Assembly: GCA_038373885.1 (NCBI GenBank)
Contig: JAWZYV010019464.1
Location: forward strand, 682,001 to 746,000
Length of the DNA stretch: 64,000 nucleotides
Source: Cheiracanthium punctorium
Taxonomy: Eukaryota; Arthropoda; Arachnida; Araneae; Cheiracanthiidae
Direction of reading: 5' to 3'
This document shows positions 43,006 to 53,866 of this stretch, one piece after another. Each line of letters starts with the position of its first letter. Position 1 is the first letter of the stretch. Under the pieces are notes generated by a model. The model saw only the letters and a list, made by a program, of their open reading frames with translations, searched no databases and was not told where the DNA came from. The position numbers were made by a program, and so were the translations under genes.

Positions 43006-43828
43006 CAGTGAAACCCCGATCTATCGTTCCCGCATTCATCGTTTTCCCGTATTGATCGCTTTATTTCTAGGGTCCCTGCACAAGTTGTATTTAAATAACG
43101 TCAACGAAACCCGCATTCATCGTTCGTCAAAAAATCCTTTTCCCGCTTTCATCGTTGTAAAATATTTCTCCTGACCGAAGTGAAATCGAACTTCAGATGG
43201 ATCCATATGGCATACAAACTTAAATATTTTCTGGTATGATTTCTTGAGTTGATGATGGTGTAGATGAAGAGTTGTTACATAAAGCAGAGCATGTGGTGTG
43301 AAATTTAGTGATTATATTTCCTTTGATATAGACGTAGCGACGTATCTTAAGAATGGAAGAAATGTGTGGTGATGCAAAAAATAAAAGTAATGGCGAAGAA
43401 GCGGAGAATAATGTTCATGCCGATGAGACTGAGCCTACACTAAGTGCCAAGTTTATCGGACGCAATTACAGTATTTAAAATTGTATGAACTTTTATGTAC
43501 AAACATGAAAACACGGAAACTTTAAAGATTTACAAGAAAAATATTGTAAATCTTTAAAATTTTCGTTTAATTAAAAAAATTAAGGAAAAACCCAGTGTAA
43601 AATTACTGTTTTTTTTTAGAAATAAATAATACTTAATTTTCTACAACTCCAATTTGTTTCTTTTTCGGTTTGGTTACAAATCTAGTGTTTTTGGTAAACT
43701 GTATACATCGTGTGCGTTCATAAACATTATTTTCTTGTATTTTGACTTTAACCCGCATTCGTCGTTTTTCCGCATGCATCGTTTTTTTCTACGCACCCCT
43801 TGAAAAACGATAGATCGAGGTTCTACTG
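43006..43828. mobile_element. pogo/Tigger-like non-autonomous element
   Basis: TA (43004-43005) CAGTGAAACCCCGATCTATC ... GATAGATCGAGGTTCTACTG TA (43829-43830). CAGT-RAACCYCGAT ends with TA duplication are typical of pogo-type elements. Subterminal repeats CCCGCATTCATCGTT occur several times at both sides. A short plus-strand frame from 43353 (MEEMCGDAKNKSNGEEAENN) is acidic and could be a transposase tail, unproven. Confidence 0.7.
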
Positions 43829-43830
43829 TA

Positions 43831-44385
43831 GTATAATAACGGTATTTAGAAAGCACTGCTTTTATAAGTTTCGGGTTTTAATGGAGTGCTTACAGTGTAT
43901 GCAGTAATGTATTAAGAAATACATATGTATTGCTGCATACATTTATAATTTTTCAACACCAAGGAGAGTTATAGCTATGCTGCATGTGCAGAGGAACAGA
44001 GTACTATCAAAATTAAAAATTGGCGAAATTAGAAATTTTAGAAGAAAACTGTAGTTTTCAAAATTCACCAGCTGCCAACAAGTTGATTTTAAGGCTTAAT
44101 TTCTAATGAATTTGCTTAGATGTTATTGAACATTCTAATTTTCACAAAAGTATGCTTTATAGACATACATTACTAGCTTAATATTTTCTAATTTTTTTCA
44201 ATTAACATTTAAATTTTGAAAGGGCTATGAACATACTTATTTATTGACTTAAATTTAGAATTTTAACAAAACTTGTCAGCGAAAATTATCCAGTTTTTTT
44301 TTTTTTTAAGAATAAAAACAAAAATCATCGTTTCTTCTTAATTATTTATTACGATTAAATTCCGTTGTTATCTTGATTTGTTTAT
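43831..44385. other. unassigned AT-rich spacer
   Basis: No repeat ends or coding-like frame recognised. Confidence 0.4.
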
Positions 44386-44393
44386 TCTATACT

Positions 44394-45357
44394 CATAGGC
44401 GTAGAGTTATATGGGCCCGTGGGGCTCGAGTCCCCCCAATAAATTGTGAATAGGGGCTGAGCCCACCCAATAATTTACCACTCAGTACAGAAAACTAATT
44501 TATACTGACATAAAAAAAAGTATTTTACGCTATTTACAAACGTTTAAAAAAACCTTTACTTGTACTTTTAAAAATTTTCTTCTTTTGGTTTCAATCATGA
44601 TTTAGTATTCATTGTGACGTCATGTAACACACAATGTTACTAATAAGCTGCCCTCGCCAGGCTCTGGTTCATTAAAATCAGATTATGCAATGTAAAGTAT
44701 GTAATGAAGAAAAGTTCAGATGTGTCTAAAATGCACTATCTAATCGAAAATGTTTTTTTTTTTCCTATTGGATTTTTTTCTTTGCTTCTATTTTTAACTT
44801 ATAACATGGCAGAAAGATACTAATATGGATACTTACCTTACATAGGTGTAGAATTCTATGGACCCATAGAGCCACTTTATGGGCGCCTCCAATAATTGAC
44901 ACTTATACATAGTAAGTCATAGCTGCCAACTACTGCGGAATATAATTAACCACTTTTTGTAAACAGTATACTTTTTAATTATTTTTTTCAAAATAGTAAC
45001 CAGCTCGAGCGCGCAGCACAAAAATTTTGCTCTATTTTAAGCCGAAAAATCATGTAGAAAAAGTGGTTAATTCTATTCCGTACTAGTTGGCAGTTAAGAG
45101 TAAGTTATATGTACGTGAATCAGTGGCGTAGCCAGAAATTTTTCATGGGGAAGGGGGTGGGGTACGACTTCTGCAACTCACATATATGTATACGGTACTG
45201 GTGTATGATAAGGAAGTGAGGAATATACATTTTGTATGGCAAAAAATTCCTCATGGGGGGTATAACCCCCTAACCCCCCCTGGCTACTCCACTGACGTGA
45301 ATATATGTGGTTGTGGGGCCCGGCCCCCCCAATAATTTTGAAAACTTTACGCTTATG
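44394..45357. mobile_element. hAT-like non-autonomous element (964 bp), nested MITE inside
   Basis: Ends CATAGGCGTAGAGTTATATG and AAAACTTTACGCTTATG, with an exact 8-bp duplication TCTATACT (44386-44393, 45358-45365). Subterminal GGGCCCGTGGGGC and CCCCCCAATAA blocks recur in inverted order near 45320. A partial internal copy of the left end (ACATAGGTGTAGAATTCTAT) lies at 44842. No transposase is visible. Confidence 0.75.
45121..45294. mobile_element. hAT-like MITE, CAGTGGCGTAGCCA ends, copy 2, nested
   Basis: 174 bp with ends CAGTGGCGTAGCCAG and CTGGCTACTCCACTG and exact 8-bp duplication ACGTGAAT (45113-45120, 45295-45302). Same family as 17793-17930. Inserted into the 964-bp element. Confidence 0.8.
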
Positions 45358-45669
45358 TCTATACTATTAAAAACTCTTTTACAGCTACAAATTGCCACTT
45401 TTTTAAGTCAACGCGATGTTACACTACATCGAGTCTAACGATTGTATTATAAGGCTTTTGATCTAAAACGATTTCATTTATTAATTTAAGTCGAAAACAG
45501 TTAATTTCTTTTTATTATACAGGGTCATTCGTAACTTTTGAAAAAAAAAAAAAAAAAACATGTAAGGAGTGGTATATGAATCTAAGACGATTCAGAATCA
45601 CAAAGGAATGTGGGGTCGGAAAGATGGCTTACATGTGATTGTTAATAACCACTTTACTAATCAATTCTG

Positions 45670-47650
45670 TAATCCTAACTAATATTATAAATGCGAAAGT
45701 GAGTTTGTTTGTTTGTTTGTTTGTTTATGACACTTTCACGCTTAAACCGCTGAATCGATTAGGATGCATTTTGGTTTAGATATAGATGGGACCCTGGAGA
45801 TGGTTATAGGCTACTTAGAATTTTAGATTTTTAATTACTTTTTAAATTATTAATTAAAAACTGTTTTTACGTTTCCATGCTTGGCGAGTTTCGCCCGTAT
45901 CAAATGATTCATGTTTTGAGCTAACAAGAATGCTATTACTTCAACAAAGAAGCGCGTGCATCTGAAAAACATTAAATACCACGGAAATTAGCCATTCTTT
46001 ATGCCAAATCTATCTATCTGTAATAATAAAAATGAATGTTCTCCAGATAAACCTACAGAAAGCAAAGCTTTTGAAAATTTGAACATGACTGAGCCCATAA
46101 CTTCGGTGAAGTGCACCCGAGGGTCAGAATTTTGAAATTTTAACTACTTTTCTAACTATTAATTAAAAGCCGTTTTATCGCCCGTACAAAATGATTTATT
46201 CTTTTAAAATAAAGCAGAAATTCTATTTGCAAAATCACATGCATTTGAAAAACATGGAAATTATGTTGATTTTACGCCAAATTAAAAAGCAGAAGTAAAG
46301 AAAAGGGTACTTACGTATTATCCCGGCGGTCCGCCAAGACGAGCGATTTTTTGCCGAAATAAATGACGGACACATGAAATTATTAATAGTTTTGAATACG
46401 ATTGGCAACAGTTTGGCAACTCATTTGACGAAAAAACAGTTTGGCGGGAATGATCCCCGGGATAATACGTAAGTACCAAGAAAAGTCCAGATGTGTTTCT
46501 TAAAGTTCATAAATTTCCAAATCCTACTAATAATATAAATGTGTACGTTTGTGTGTTTGAATGTTTTTGACTGAATCACACAAAAATAGTTGAACGGATT
46601 TGGAAAAAATTTGTAATGAAGATAGCTTATGTCCTGGATTAACATACAGGCATCCTTTCAAGCATATAGAATAAATAATTCTTTTACAAAGACACTCAAA
46701 ATAATTCTAATGTATTGCGCTCTATGGAAATTTTGTAGCTACTAAACCGATTCTAAAACTTTTTTCACTGATTGAAAGTTACATTATTCCTGAGTATTAT
46801 TGTTTGTTTGTTTTTGGATTAAGACCGATTGACTGCACTAGGGTCTTGGGCCTATATGAGGAATTCCTCTGTGGGGGACTTTCTAAGGGATCCTATCCCG
46901 TATTTACGCGAGGTTTTTTAGAAAACCACGGAAAACTGAGAGCGGCTAGGTGGACAGGCGCGACCGGCGTTTGAACCTGGCATCTCCCGCCTTGCAGTTT
47001 TGAGAGCAGAACTTCTTAGACACTGGTGGCATCCGAAGTGTTATAGGCTACCTTTAATGCATATATCACAGATAGTTCTCTTACAGGGATGCTAATAAGA
47101 ATTACATTACGCTCTATGTGCATCTCTGTAAGTACTGAACCAATTCCTAAACTTTTTTACTGATAGTAAGCTACACTATTCTTGAGTATTATAGGCTAAA
47201 ATTCATGCATGTAGCGTAAATAGTTCCTTTACAGGAACACTCACAATAATTCTAATACATTACGCTCTCTGGGTATCTCTGTAACTACAGAGCCGATTCT
47301 AAAACTTTTTCACTAATAGAAAGCTGCTCTATTCCTGATTAACATAGACTAAAATTCATGCATATAGCATAAATATTTCTTTTACAAAACAGTTCGCAAA
47401 TACTGTCATAACTGTTTCTATTCCCCAAATGCCTGAAAAAAAATCTAAATTTAGTAACTCTGCATATTCTCTTATTTTAAATGAAGTATACTACCATGCA
47501 TTATACTTCATTTGAAACAAGTAAAAAGCAAATAATATTTAAATGCAGTTCCTTTTGTCGCAACAATATTTGTTATTCACACATGCTACATTTCTCTCGG
47601 GACCTAATTCTAATGCCGACGCGGACCAAGTCGCGGGTAGCAGCTAGTCA
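45670..47650 (+). mobile_element. TATTATAAATGCGAAAG-headed, CAGCTAGT-tailed element
   Basis: Head CTAACTAATATTATAAATGC, (TTTG)n, then CGCTTAAACCGCTGAATCG; tail GTCGCGGGTAGCAGCTAGT. Similar internal heads at 46008 and 46523 (CCTACTAATAATATAAATG) suggest tandem or nested copies. Repeats of a TCTATGG/TCTCTGT-AACTAC-CCGATTCTAAAAC block occur at 46730, 47130 and 47280. A SINE sits at 46817-47035. Confidence 0.5.
46817..47035 (-). repeat. tRNA-derived SINE, family S2, copy 2
   Basis: On the minus strand the head reads CCACCAGTGTCTAAGAAGTT, then ACTGCAAGGCGGGAG and a B-box-like AGGTTCAAACGCC. The body (GGAAAACCACGG, ATCCTATCCCGTATTTACG on the plus strand) matches 42463-42659. Confidence 0.6.
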
Positions 47651-47862
47651 GTATATAATCCATACTTTAATAATCAAGCCTGATAATAATCATATTTAGC
47701 CAAGTTCTTTCTATGAAAGATCCATTAGTTTTTGACGAACCATGCTCGGAAATTTCACTATTATTCCAAAGTGATTATTAACACGAAGACGACATTTCCG
47801 ACCTTTCATTGATGTGTGTACTCCTACCATGTTTTTTTACAAGCGTTACGAATCACCCTGTA

Positions 47863-48465
47863 TACTACACGACTCGTTTTAAGAGTAATATAACCAGACG
47901 TACTTCGTCAGGTTTAATTAAAAAGCGAAACGCCACTTGAATTAGCGCAGTACTCCCTGCGTGTGTTCTTGAATTTGACATTTCATCCAACTTCATTACG
48001 GGGATTATTGCAACAGAATACCTCTAGCAAGTTACCCGGAATGACGCAATCTAATTCATTCCGTGAGGTAGAGAGGATGGCTTGTAATTAAGACAGTTAT
48101 GGCGCTCCAAGTGAAAAGGGTACGCTAATCATTGCTTTAAAATGGAGAGAGAGCAGTAATTGCAAATTCGGTGGAATTAAGGCGTGTAGTTAAAATTTCA
48201 AAAACTGTTTGAGCTGGAAGTTAACATTAATTTGTAAAGCATGGGGATATCTGAGCATTTTTAGTGAATAAATTACTGGAGATAATACTATTGCTTTGCA
48301 TTTTTGCACGGTGCATTTTCTATACAAAAATGTGGTGCATGCCTCAGCAACAAGAAGCAGATAATAATAGAAGCAGCAGTAATAATAATAATAATAATTA
48401 CATAATAATAATAATAATAATTTCTTTCAAAAGTGCGAAAACGTACATTGGTGTATAAGGTAACA
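47863..48465. other. spacer with AAT microsatellite
   Basis: A trinucleotide AAT/TAA microsatellite occupies about 48363-48421 and causes the small 64-codon frame there. No gene seen. Confidence 0.5.
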
Positions 48466-49617
48466 CACGCTTAAATCTATTGATTAAAACTAACACTCCT
48501 TTATTGATTAAATTTCTTATCGGCTGATTTAAATCCTTTTACGCTAAAAAATACTCATTAAAGACAATAATTTGCTATCTCCTCCATTCGCCTCAATGCT
48601 CTCGATTCGCTGGATTCTACTTAGCTCAATTTTCACAATATTTTTGTCTATTTGAGTATTCTCTCTCTTCTCCCCCACGACCCATATCCTATTACTATCA
48701 CGTGACCAACGCTCCTCAACGGATAACGGTTCATAGTCACAAACGCGGGCATAGTTGTGTGTGTATTCGCTTGTGATAATTTGGTTTTATATCCGAATAC
48801 CAAATGCATCTTTTTCATATTCAGAGTTGTGAAATAAATTCAGTCTAGATATGGAGGAGATGCTTTAGGTAAAGATTTCGCTTTATGACATAGTTTCTTA
48901 CGATTGGATTATAAAAATCTGTTGTAAAACAAATGAAGTTATGATATCTCCACTCAAAGTGAGTAAAAAGTATTTTACCTTTTTAATGTCATAAATTGGG
49001 TTGCTGCTTTAATTAAATCTCACAGCTGATTTAACCATGATTGCATTTCTGTATTCTGACTGTACTGTGAATTCGTTTTATAACGAGAGACTATAGTGAA
49101 ATTATATTCTATTTATTAAAAAAATACCTTTTTATAAAGATATATGTAATGTATTTGCCTTGATTTAAAATTTATTTTCTCGGGCTTATAATCATAGATT
49201 ACAGCTCTGAGAATAAAAAATGAAGGAAACGAATAATTCAATATATTAATCAAATACAGCTAATTTTAATAAAAGACCCTTTTTATAGCTTAAAATAATA
49301 ATCTTAATTGAGTACAGATATATTAATTAAAAAAGGGCTGATTTTGCAAAAACGCTCATTCTATAGCTTCAATAATAATCATAATTGAGTACAGTTATAT
49401 TAATCAAAAACGGACAGACACTCCTCATTTTTGATTATTATTTAGCCTAAATGGAGCTGTTGTAGAATGCTCAAAAATTGAGAATTTTTCGCTCCGTTGA
49501 TTTTTGTCGATTAATGGAGCAAATTTTTCTCAATCGGAAGAATGGCTGTTTGAACTCAAAAATGGAGTAAAAATATACTCCGTTTGATTATTATTTTACT
49601 CAATAGATTTAAGCGTG
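48466..49617. mobile_element. 1.15-kb element with CACGCTTAAATCTATTGA ends
   Basis: An 18-bp perfect inverted pair CACGCTTAAATCTATTGA / TCAATAGATTTAAGCGTG. TA follows the right end. The first ten bases are identical to the ends of the 250-280-bp MITEs at 4798, 36532 and 50456, although the interiors are unrelated. Interior units with AATAATAATC, TTGAGTACAG and TATATTAAT occur twice (about 49290 and 49365). No transposase seen. Confidence 0.6.
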
Positions 49618-49770
49618 TAAATAAGTATTAAAGAAAACAAGGTATAAAAGCTTCAGTAAGACGATTTAATTTTTTTTTAATAATTGTTGCTCTACAATCA
49701 CAGCTGAAATACGAAGTAAAGAAAATTGTATGATTTGGTTATTGTTCTTGAGAACTTGAGGAAATTTAGC

Positions 49771-49975
49771 CGCCCAGACGGTGTAGTGTCTACCGCGACC
49801 TACTGTCATCCTTTGGGACCCGGGTTCGACTGCCGACTTTGGGCGTGGATGTAAACTTGTCCGTCTTCCTCACGAAATTTATACTTTGTAAGATGAACTT
49901 GTACTTAGGAAATACTGAGATGAAGGCCATGAAAGAGCCATAGATATTCAAAAAACAGTGCCTGCCAATCGTCAA
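49771..49975 (+). repeat. tRNA-derived SINE, family S1, copy 1
   Basis: The head CGCCCAGACGGTGTAGTGTC carries an A box. GACCCGGGTTCGACTGCC carries a B box, and the head closes with TTTGGGCG, pairing with the first bases like an acceptor stem. The body starts TAAACTTGTCCGTC, shared with 50837-51036. The anticodon arm is not well formed, so this is a SINE rather than a tRNA gene. Confidence 0.7.
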
Positions 49976-50288
49976 TTGTCAAACGAAATTTACTACAGAA
50001 CAACTAACTCTAAACTGAGATAACACGGCTTTGTAACTAGCAAAGTGACGGAGTGTCGCCAAGACGACACTACCGCCATCTCGTGGGTAAATTTTGAAAG
50101 TTCAGAAAATGACACTGTTGCTAGATAAAAGTTTTGCATCCTAACAAAATTTCCCTGTAGTATTGTCTCAAAAATCATAACTTTCCATCTATGATGTTTA
50201 TTGCAGCAAATGAGATATACGTCACCTTGAGTTTGCTTTCAGTATTTATTAATCTATTGCCAAAACAGCTGATCCTGTTTAACTTAAT

Positions 50289-50745
50289 CAGGCGTCGCAG
50301 TCGGTCCTATTTTTTTTAAAAACTCCTACCTCTATAAATAATAGAGTGAGATGTTCTGCTGCTATAACAGTTGTTAAATGTTCTTTTAGATGTTAAGGTT
50401 TCGCCTATAAACCATTAAAATGCTAGGCTATATAAATAAAATTTTGATGAAGGTGCACGCTTAAACCAAACCAGCGAATTTCGACCAGTCGAAGCGATTT
50501 TTGGCCCAGTTTTGAAAAGTGCACTTCTCGTTTAGGAGCGCTTTTCGATCACAAGAGCGGAGCGAAGTGTAACAATAAACGAGTAGGGGAATTCTCAGAA
50601 AAAAAGACTACTTAAAGAGCACTTTTGCGGAAATACCGGTAGGTTTCCATGGAAACGGATCGCTCCGCAATGTATAGTTTTTTTTTCACTCTTTGGGTTT
50701 AAGCGTGTAGGAATTAAAAAAAAATAGGACCGACTGCGATGGCTG
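50289..50745. mobile_element. inverted-repeat element CAGGCGTCGCAGTCGGTCC, split by a MITE
   Basis: Ends CAGGCGTCGCAGTCGGTCC and GGACCGACTGCGATGGCTG pair with two mismatches and continue into T/A runs. A 7-bp duplication ACTTAAT flanks it (50282-50288, 50746-50752). A CAG-start with a 7-8-bp duplication hints at hAT. The CACGCTTAAA MITE lies inside. Confidence 0.6.
50456..50707 (+). mobile_element. CACGCTTAAA-family MITE, copy 3
   Basis: CACGCTTAAACCAAACCAG ... TGGGTTTAAGCGTG with TA after the right end. Landmarks as in 36532-36795, including TTTTGGCCCAGTTTTGAAAAG and GTTTCCATGGAAACGG. Confidence 0.8.
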
Positions 50746-50836
50746 ACTTAATTAATTTGAAAAATACGAATGCGGTCACCAGTGGAGGATCTAGAGAATT
50801 TTCAATATTTAGGACGAAGCATATTATCAGAGATAC

Positions 50837-51036
50837 TGCCCAGATGGTGTAGTGGCTAAAGAACCGTTCTATCACGAGTTGAGTTCGGGTTCGAATCCCG
50901 GGTTAGGCATAGGTATTAACTTGTCCGTCACTTCATAGGGGGAAACGCAGGCTGCCCGCATAGTAAAATGACCAATAATTCGGGCCTTAGTACAGTGGCA
51001 AATGCTTAATGAACAAGAGCCCGTCCTTTGAAAAAA
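50837..51036 (+). repeat. tRNA-derived SINE, family S1, copy 2
   Basis: The head TGCCCAGATGGTGTAGTGGC (A box), a CGGGTTCGAATCCCG T-arm that pairs perfectly, and TTAGGCA closing an acceptor-like stem with one mismatch. The body continues ATTAACTTGTCCGTCACTTC. The D and T regions are tRNA-like, but no proper anticodon stem is seen, so a tRNA gene is not called. Confidence 0.7.
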
Positions 51037-51914
51037 AATATTATCAGAAAAGGGTCTTTTCTTTCTATGGGTCTTTTTTCTTTCTTTCTTTCTTTTTTTT
51101 TTTCTTGTCCATGTTTAATGTTGAACCGCTATGGATGCGTTCACTCGCTATGGACCAATGCTAACAGTAAAGCTGTACGTCTCATGCAGGGTTGTCAAAA
51201 ACCCGTTTTCAATTCAGGATTTTTGGGGTTTTATCAGGGTTTTTTCAGAAGAAGGAACGGGTTTTCAGAATATTTGAAAAAAAAAATTTCTAATTACTAA
51301 GTGCAACTGAAAGAAACTAATTGATTACAAAAATCAATTATAAATAAAAAGGGTTAAATTAATAGTAATAACTAATTAAAATTATTAATCATACATGAAA
51401 AGAGGTATAAATCAATAGCAATAACAACCCCAATCATGGTTTGCTCTTAGATAAATTGACTATTAATAATAATTTTAACAGTGATATACTAGTGCTTAGC
51501 TGGAAATTTTAAACTCATGATTTTTTATGGTTAAAAAATCCTTATTCATTTTAATTCCGATAGGCATACATTTTTTTTTCTAGAAAGTTTTTATGCCTAG
51601 GTGAAGTCTTTCCGATTTTTTTTTTTTCCTAGGTAATAGTGGTGTTCCCACACCACCGTTACCCAAGGGTGGTGGGGAGCTGTTTATAAACTTTACAAGT
51701 GGTATACTGATATTAAGAGATGTATTATCTACGTAATTGAAGTTAAAATTTTGAAAAAAAAACAGTTGGGTTTTTTGAAGGGTTCTTTTTAAAAAAACCA
51801 CTCGGGTTGGGCAAGGTTTATCATAACAACCCTGGTCTCATGTAACTTTCAGAAAAGAAAAATAATAAGCACAAAAATCGACTTAAAAAATGGGCCGAAG
51901 AGTTACCTGCTTAA
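51037..51914. other. unassigned spacer
   Basis: Pyrimidine-rich TTTCTTTC tract near 51080, and GTGGTGTTCCCACACCACC near 51640, a compact hairpin. No supported gene. Confidence 0.4.
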
Positions 51915-52235
51915 GGGAATATTGTCTGACTGCGTTTAGCGTGGAAAACTGGCACGCTGCCAATGGAGGTGAATCCAAATGAACCGGTCGAAGAGGGGGG
52001 AAAGCGAGCGGAGTGAATGCTCGCGTTTCGTTTATTAATTGAATTCTTACTTAGTTCAATTAATTTGATAATGCCCATCTGAATTTTGTGGTTGTATTCG
52101 TAAACATAAAATTCCTAAATGGCTACAATATTCAAGAATAAATCATTTCGAAGTAATTCGGTAAGCGCGCATCTGGCTGGCACCCCCAACAACTAATAGA
52201 CGTGACGGTTTCCGCTTCTAAACCGTACGTATGTT
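51915..52235 (-). repeat. third, inverted and diverged paralogue of part of the duplicated unit
   Basis: Read on the minus strand it follows 22810-23110 (and 28620-28920): GTTTAGAAGCGGAAACCGTC, GTTGGGGGTGCCAGCCAGATG, CATTCACTCCGCTCGC, CGACCGGTTCATTTGGATTC. It is much more diverged than the two tandem copies are from each other, so that part of the tandem unit is itself a dispersed repeat. Confidence 0.6.
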
Positions 52236-52892
52236 TAGGTTTTTATCTAATCGGTAGTCAAACAGTACTGCAAACATCCTTATGGCATTTTTGGCTGGTG
52301 TTTTGTAACTCTTTTAGGTTCATTGCTTATAACATTTCACAGTATAACTGTAAAGAGACATTATACATTTTTCCGCGTCTCGAGCGTTTTTTTAGCTTCT
52401 TTTTTTTTAACAATAAAGCTGTTCAAAAGTTGCATGATATCCAAAAAAGAACAGCCTTAAAAAATTCCAGCTATTCAGGAAATTCAGCGGCAGATTTCAT
52501 ATACAAGGCGGAAACCTTGCTCCCACCCAAACACCACACACACCCAGTCGTTTTTTATTTCTACTTTGACGCGTCGTTAAGAATCCACAGACTTGTCATC
52601 GTTCATTATTAATGCCTTGTCCGAAAAGATCGGCTTGCCGTAGTTTGCCCTCGAATTTATTTTGTTTACCGAATTTGTCTTTTTTCTTTTTTTTTTTTAA
52701 CCCCTCGGAGCTTTTCTAAGTGATTAAGTTCATTTTGGATAAAATAAGACAGCGACGTCTTGCTTTTGTGCTAAAAAAAAAGGGAGATCCTTAATGTATT
52801 GTGTCATAAAAGACTTATTGCTTTAGGGGTTGTAATGTGTGGTGATGACCATGCATTCCTAGTCAGTCTTTTCTGTCCCCTTCCCTCTTTTT
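52236..52892. other. unassigned spacer
   Basis: The 136-codon frame 52202-52612 spans the edge of the repeat and a T-run. Its composition is unconvincing and it is not called. Confidence 0.4.
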
Positions 52893-53737
52893 ACTTTCCG
52901 AACATGTACCATGTAAGGAAAGTATTGTAATCAGGAAAAAATTCCACTTCGAGATTTTGGTGTTTTGACACGTTTTGAGGGCTTCTGAATCCATTGATGC
53001 TATTTTTACGAGATGTATGTATGTATGTGTGTATGTGTGTGTATGTGTGTTTGTGTGTATGTGAGTGAACACGATAGCTCCTGTACGGAGCATTCGATTG
53101 AGCTCAAATTGGATATATATCTCATAAACCACCGTCGCAAGACCGGTATTGATTTGGGTGTGTATAGGACTTATAGTTTTTCTACAGGGCTACGACAAAG
53201 ATTTCTTTTACATTATGGCCTATGGGGGGAATTTCTTGAAAGTGCGCTAGCGTTTAAACGATACATTCGATTGAGCTCAAATTGGGTATGTATGTTATAA
53301 ACCACCATCCTAAGACCGGTATTGATTTTGGTGTGTGTAGGACTTATAGTTCTCCTACAGGGCTACTACAAAGATTTCTTTTACATTCTGGCCTATGGGG
53401 GAAATTCTTGAAAGTGCGCTAGCGTTTAAATGGTACCTTCGATTGAGCTGAAATTGGGTATATATGTTATAAATCACCATCTTAAGACCGGTATTGATTT
53501 TGGTGTGTATAAGACTTATAGTTTTTCTACAGGGCTACGACAAAAATTTCTTTTATATTATGGCATAATGGCACATGGGGAGAAATTCTTGAAAGTGCGC
53601 AAGCGTTTAAACGGTGCATTCGATTGAGTTTCAATTTGGTATATATGTTTGAATGATTCATCGATTAAAATTTATTTAAATGCTTGGTCATGATCTTAAT
53701 CGTAAGTGTTCGGAAAGTCGAGTGGAGTCACTCCAGA
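52893..53737 (+). mobile_element. DINE/Helentron-like non-autonomous element, fullest copy
   Basis: Order of parts: subterminal ACTTTCCGAACATGTACC, a 5' block, a TATG/TGTG microsatellite (about 53013-53062), three full tandem units of about 173 bp starting at 53091, 53264 and 53436 plus a partial one, the inverted subterminal repeat TGTTCGGAAAGT, and a terminal hairpin TGGAGTCACTCCA. Subterminal inverted repeats, microsatellite, about 150-bp tandem units and a 3' hairpin are the known architecture of DINE-1/Helentron-associated elements. Assignment by architecture only. The frames inside (95 and 65 codons) are unit-driven artefacts. Confidence 0.65.
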
Positions 53738-53866
53738 TTTTTTTTACGTAAAATAGGTTTCATTAACCCTGAAATGCAAGATATTTTTTTAAAAATAGAC
53801 TGAAGATGAAATTATAACTTCATGACTTCGACTGGGTAATTTATTTACAAGGTCATCCAAATGACT

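Larger units (their letters stand above)
45530..47860. mobile_element. TA-flanked element with CAGGGTnATTCGTAAC ends, split by a later insertion
   Basis: TA CAGGGTCATTCGTAACTTT ... GCGTTACGAATCACCCTG TA (TA at 45528-45529, 47861-47862). The element's own sequence is about 45530-45670 plus 47650-47860. The middle is the TTTGTTTG-headed repeat. Superfamily not certain. Confidence 0.6.

Noticed and set aside
45737..45760. Further CACGCTTAAA MITE end
   Set aside because: TTTCACGCTTAAACCGCTG here belongs to the TTTGTTTG-headed repeat, and no inverted partner with TA was found nearby.
50837..50909. Possible functional tRNA gene
   Set aside because: The D and T regions are tRNA-like, but no proper anticodon stem is seen and the acceptor stem has a mismatch. 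The body sequence is shared with 49771-49975, so a SINE explains it better.
52202..52612. 136-codon plus-strand frame
   Set aside because: It spans the junction of a dispersed repeat and a T-rich run, with Phe/Leu-rich low-complexity translation.
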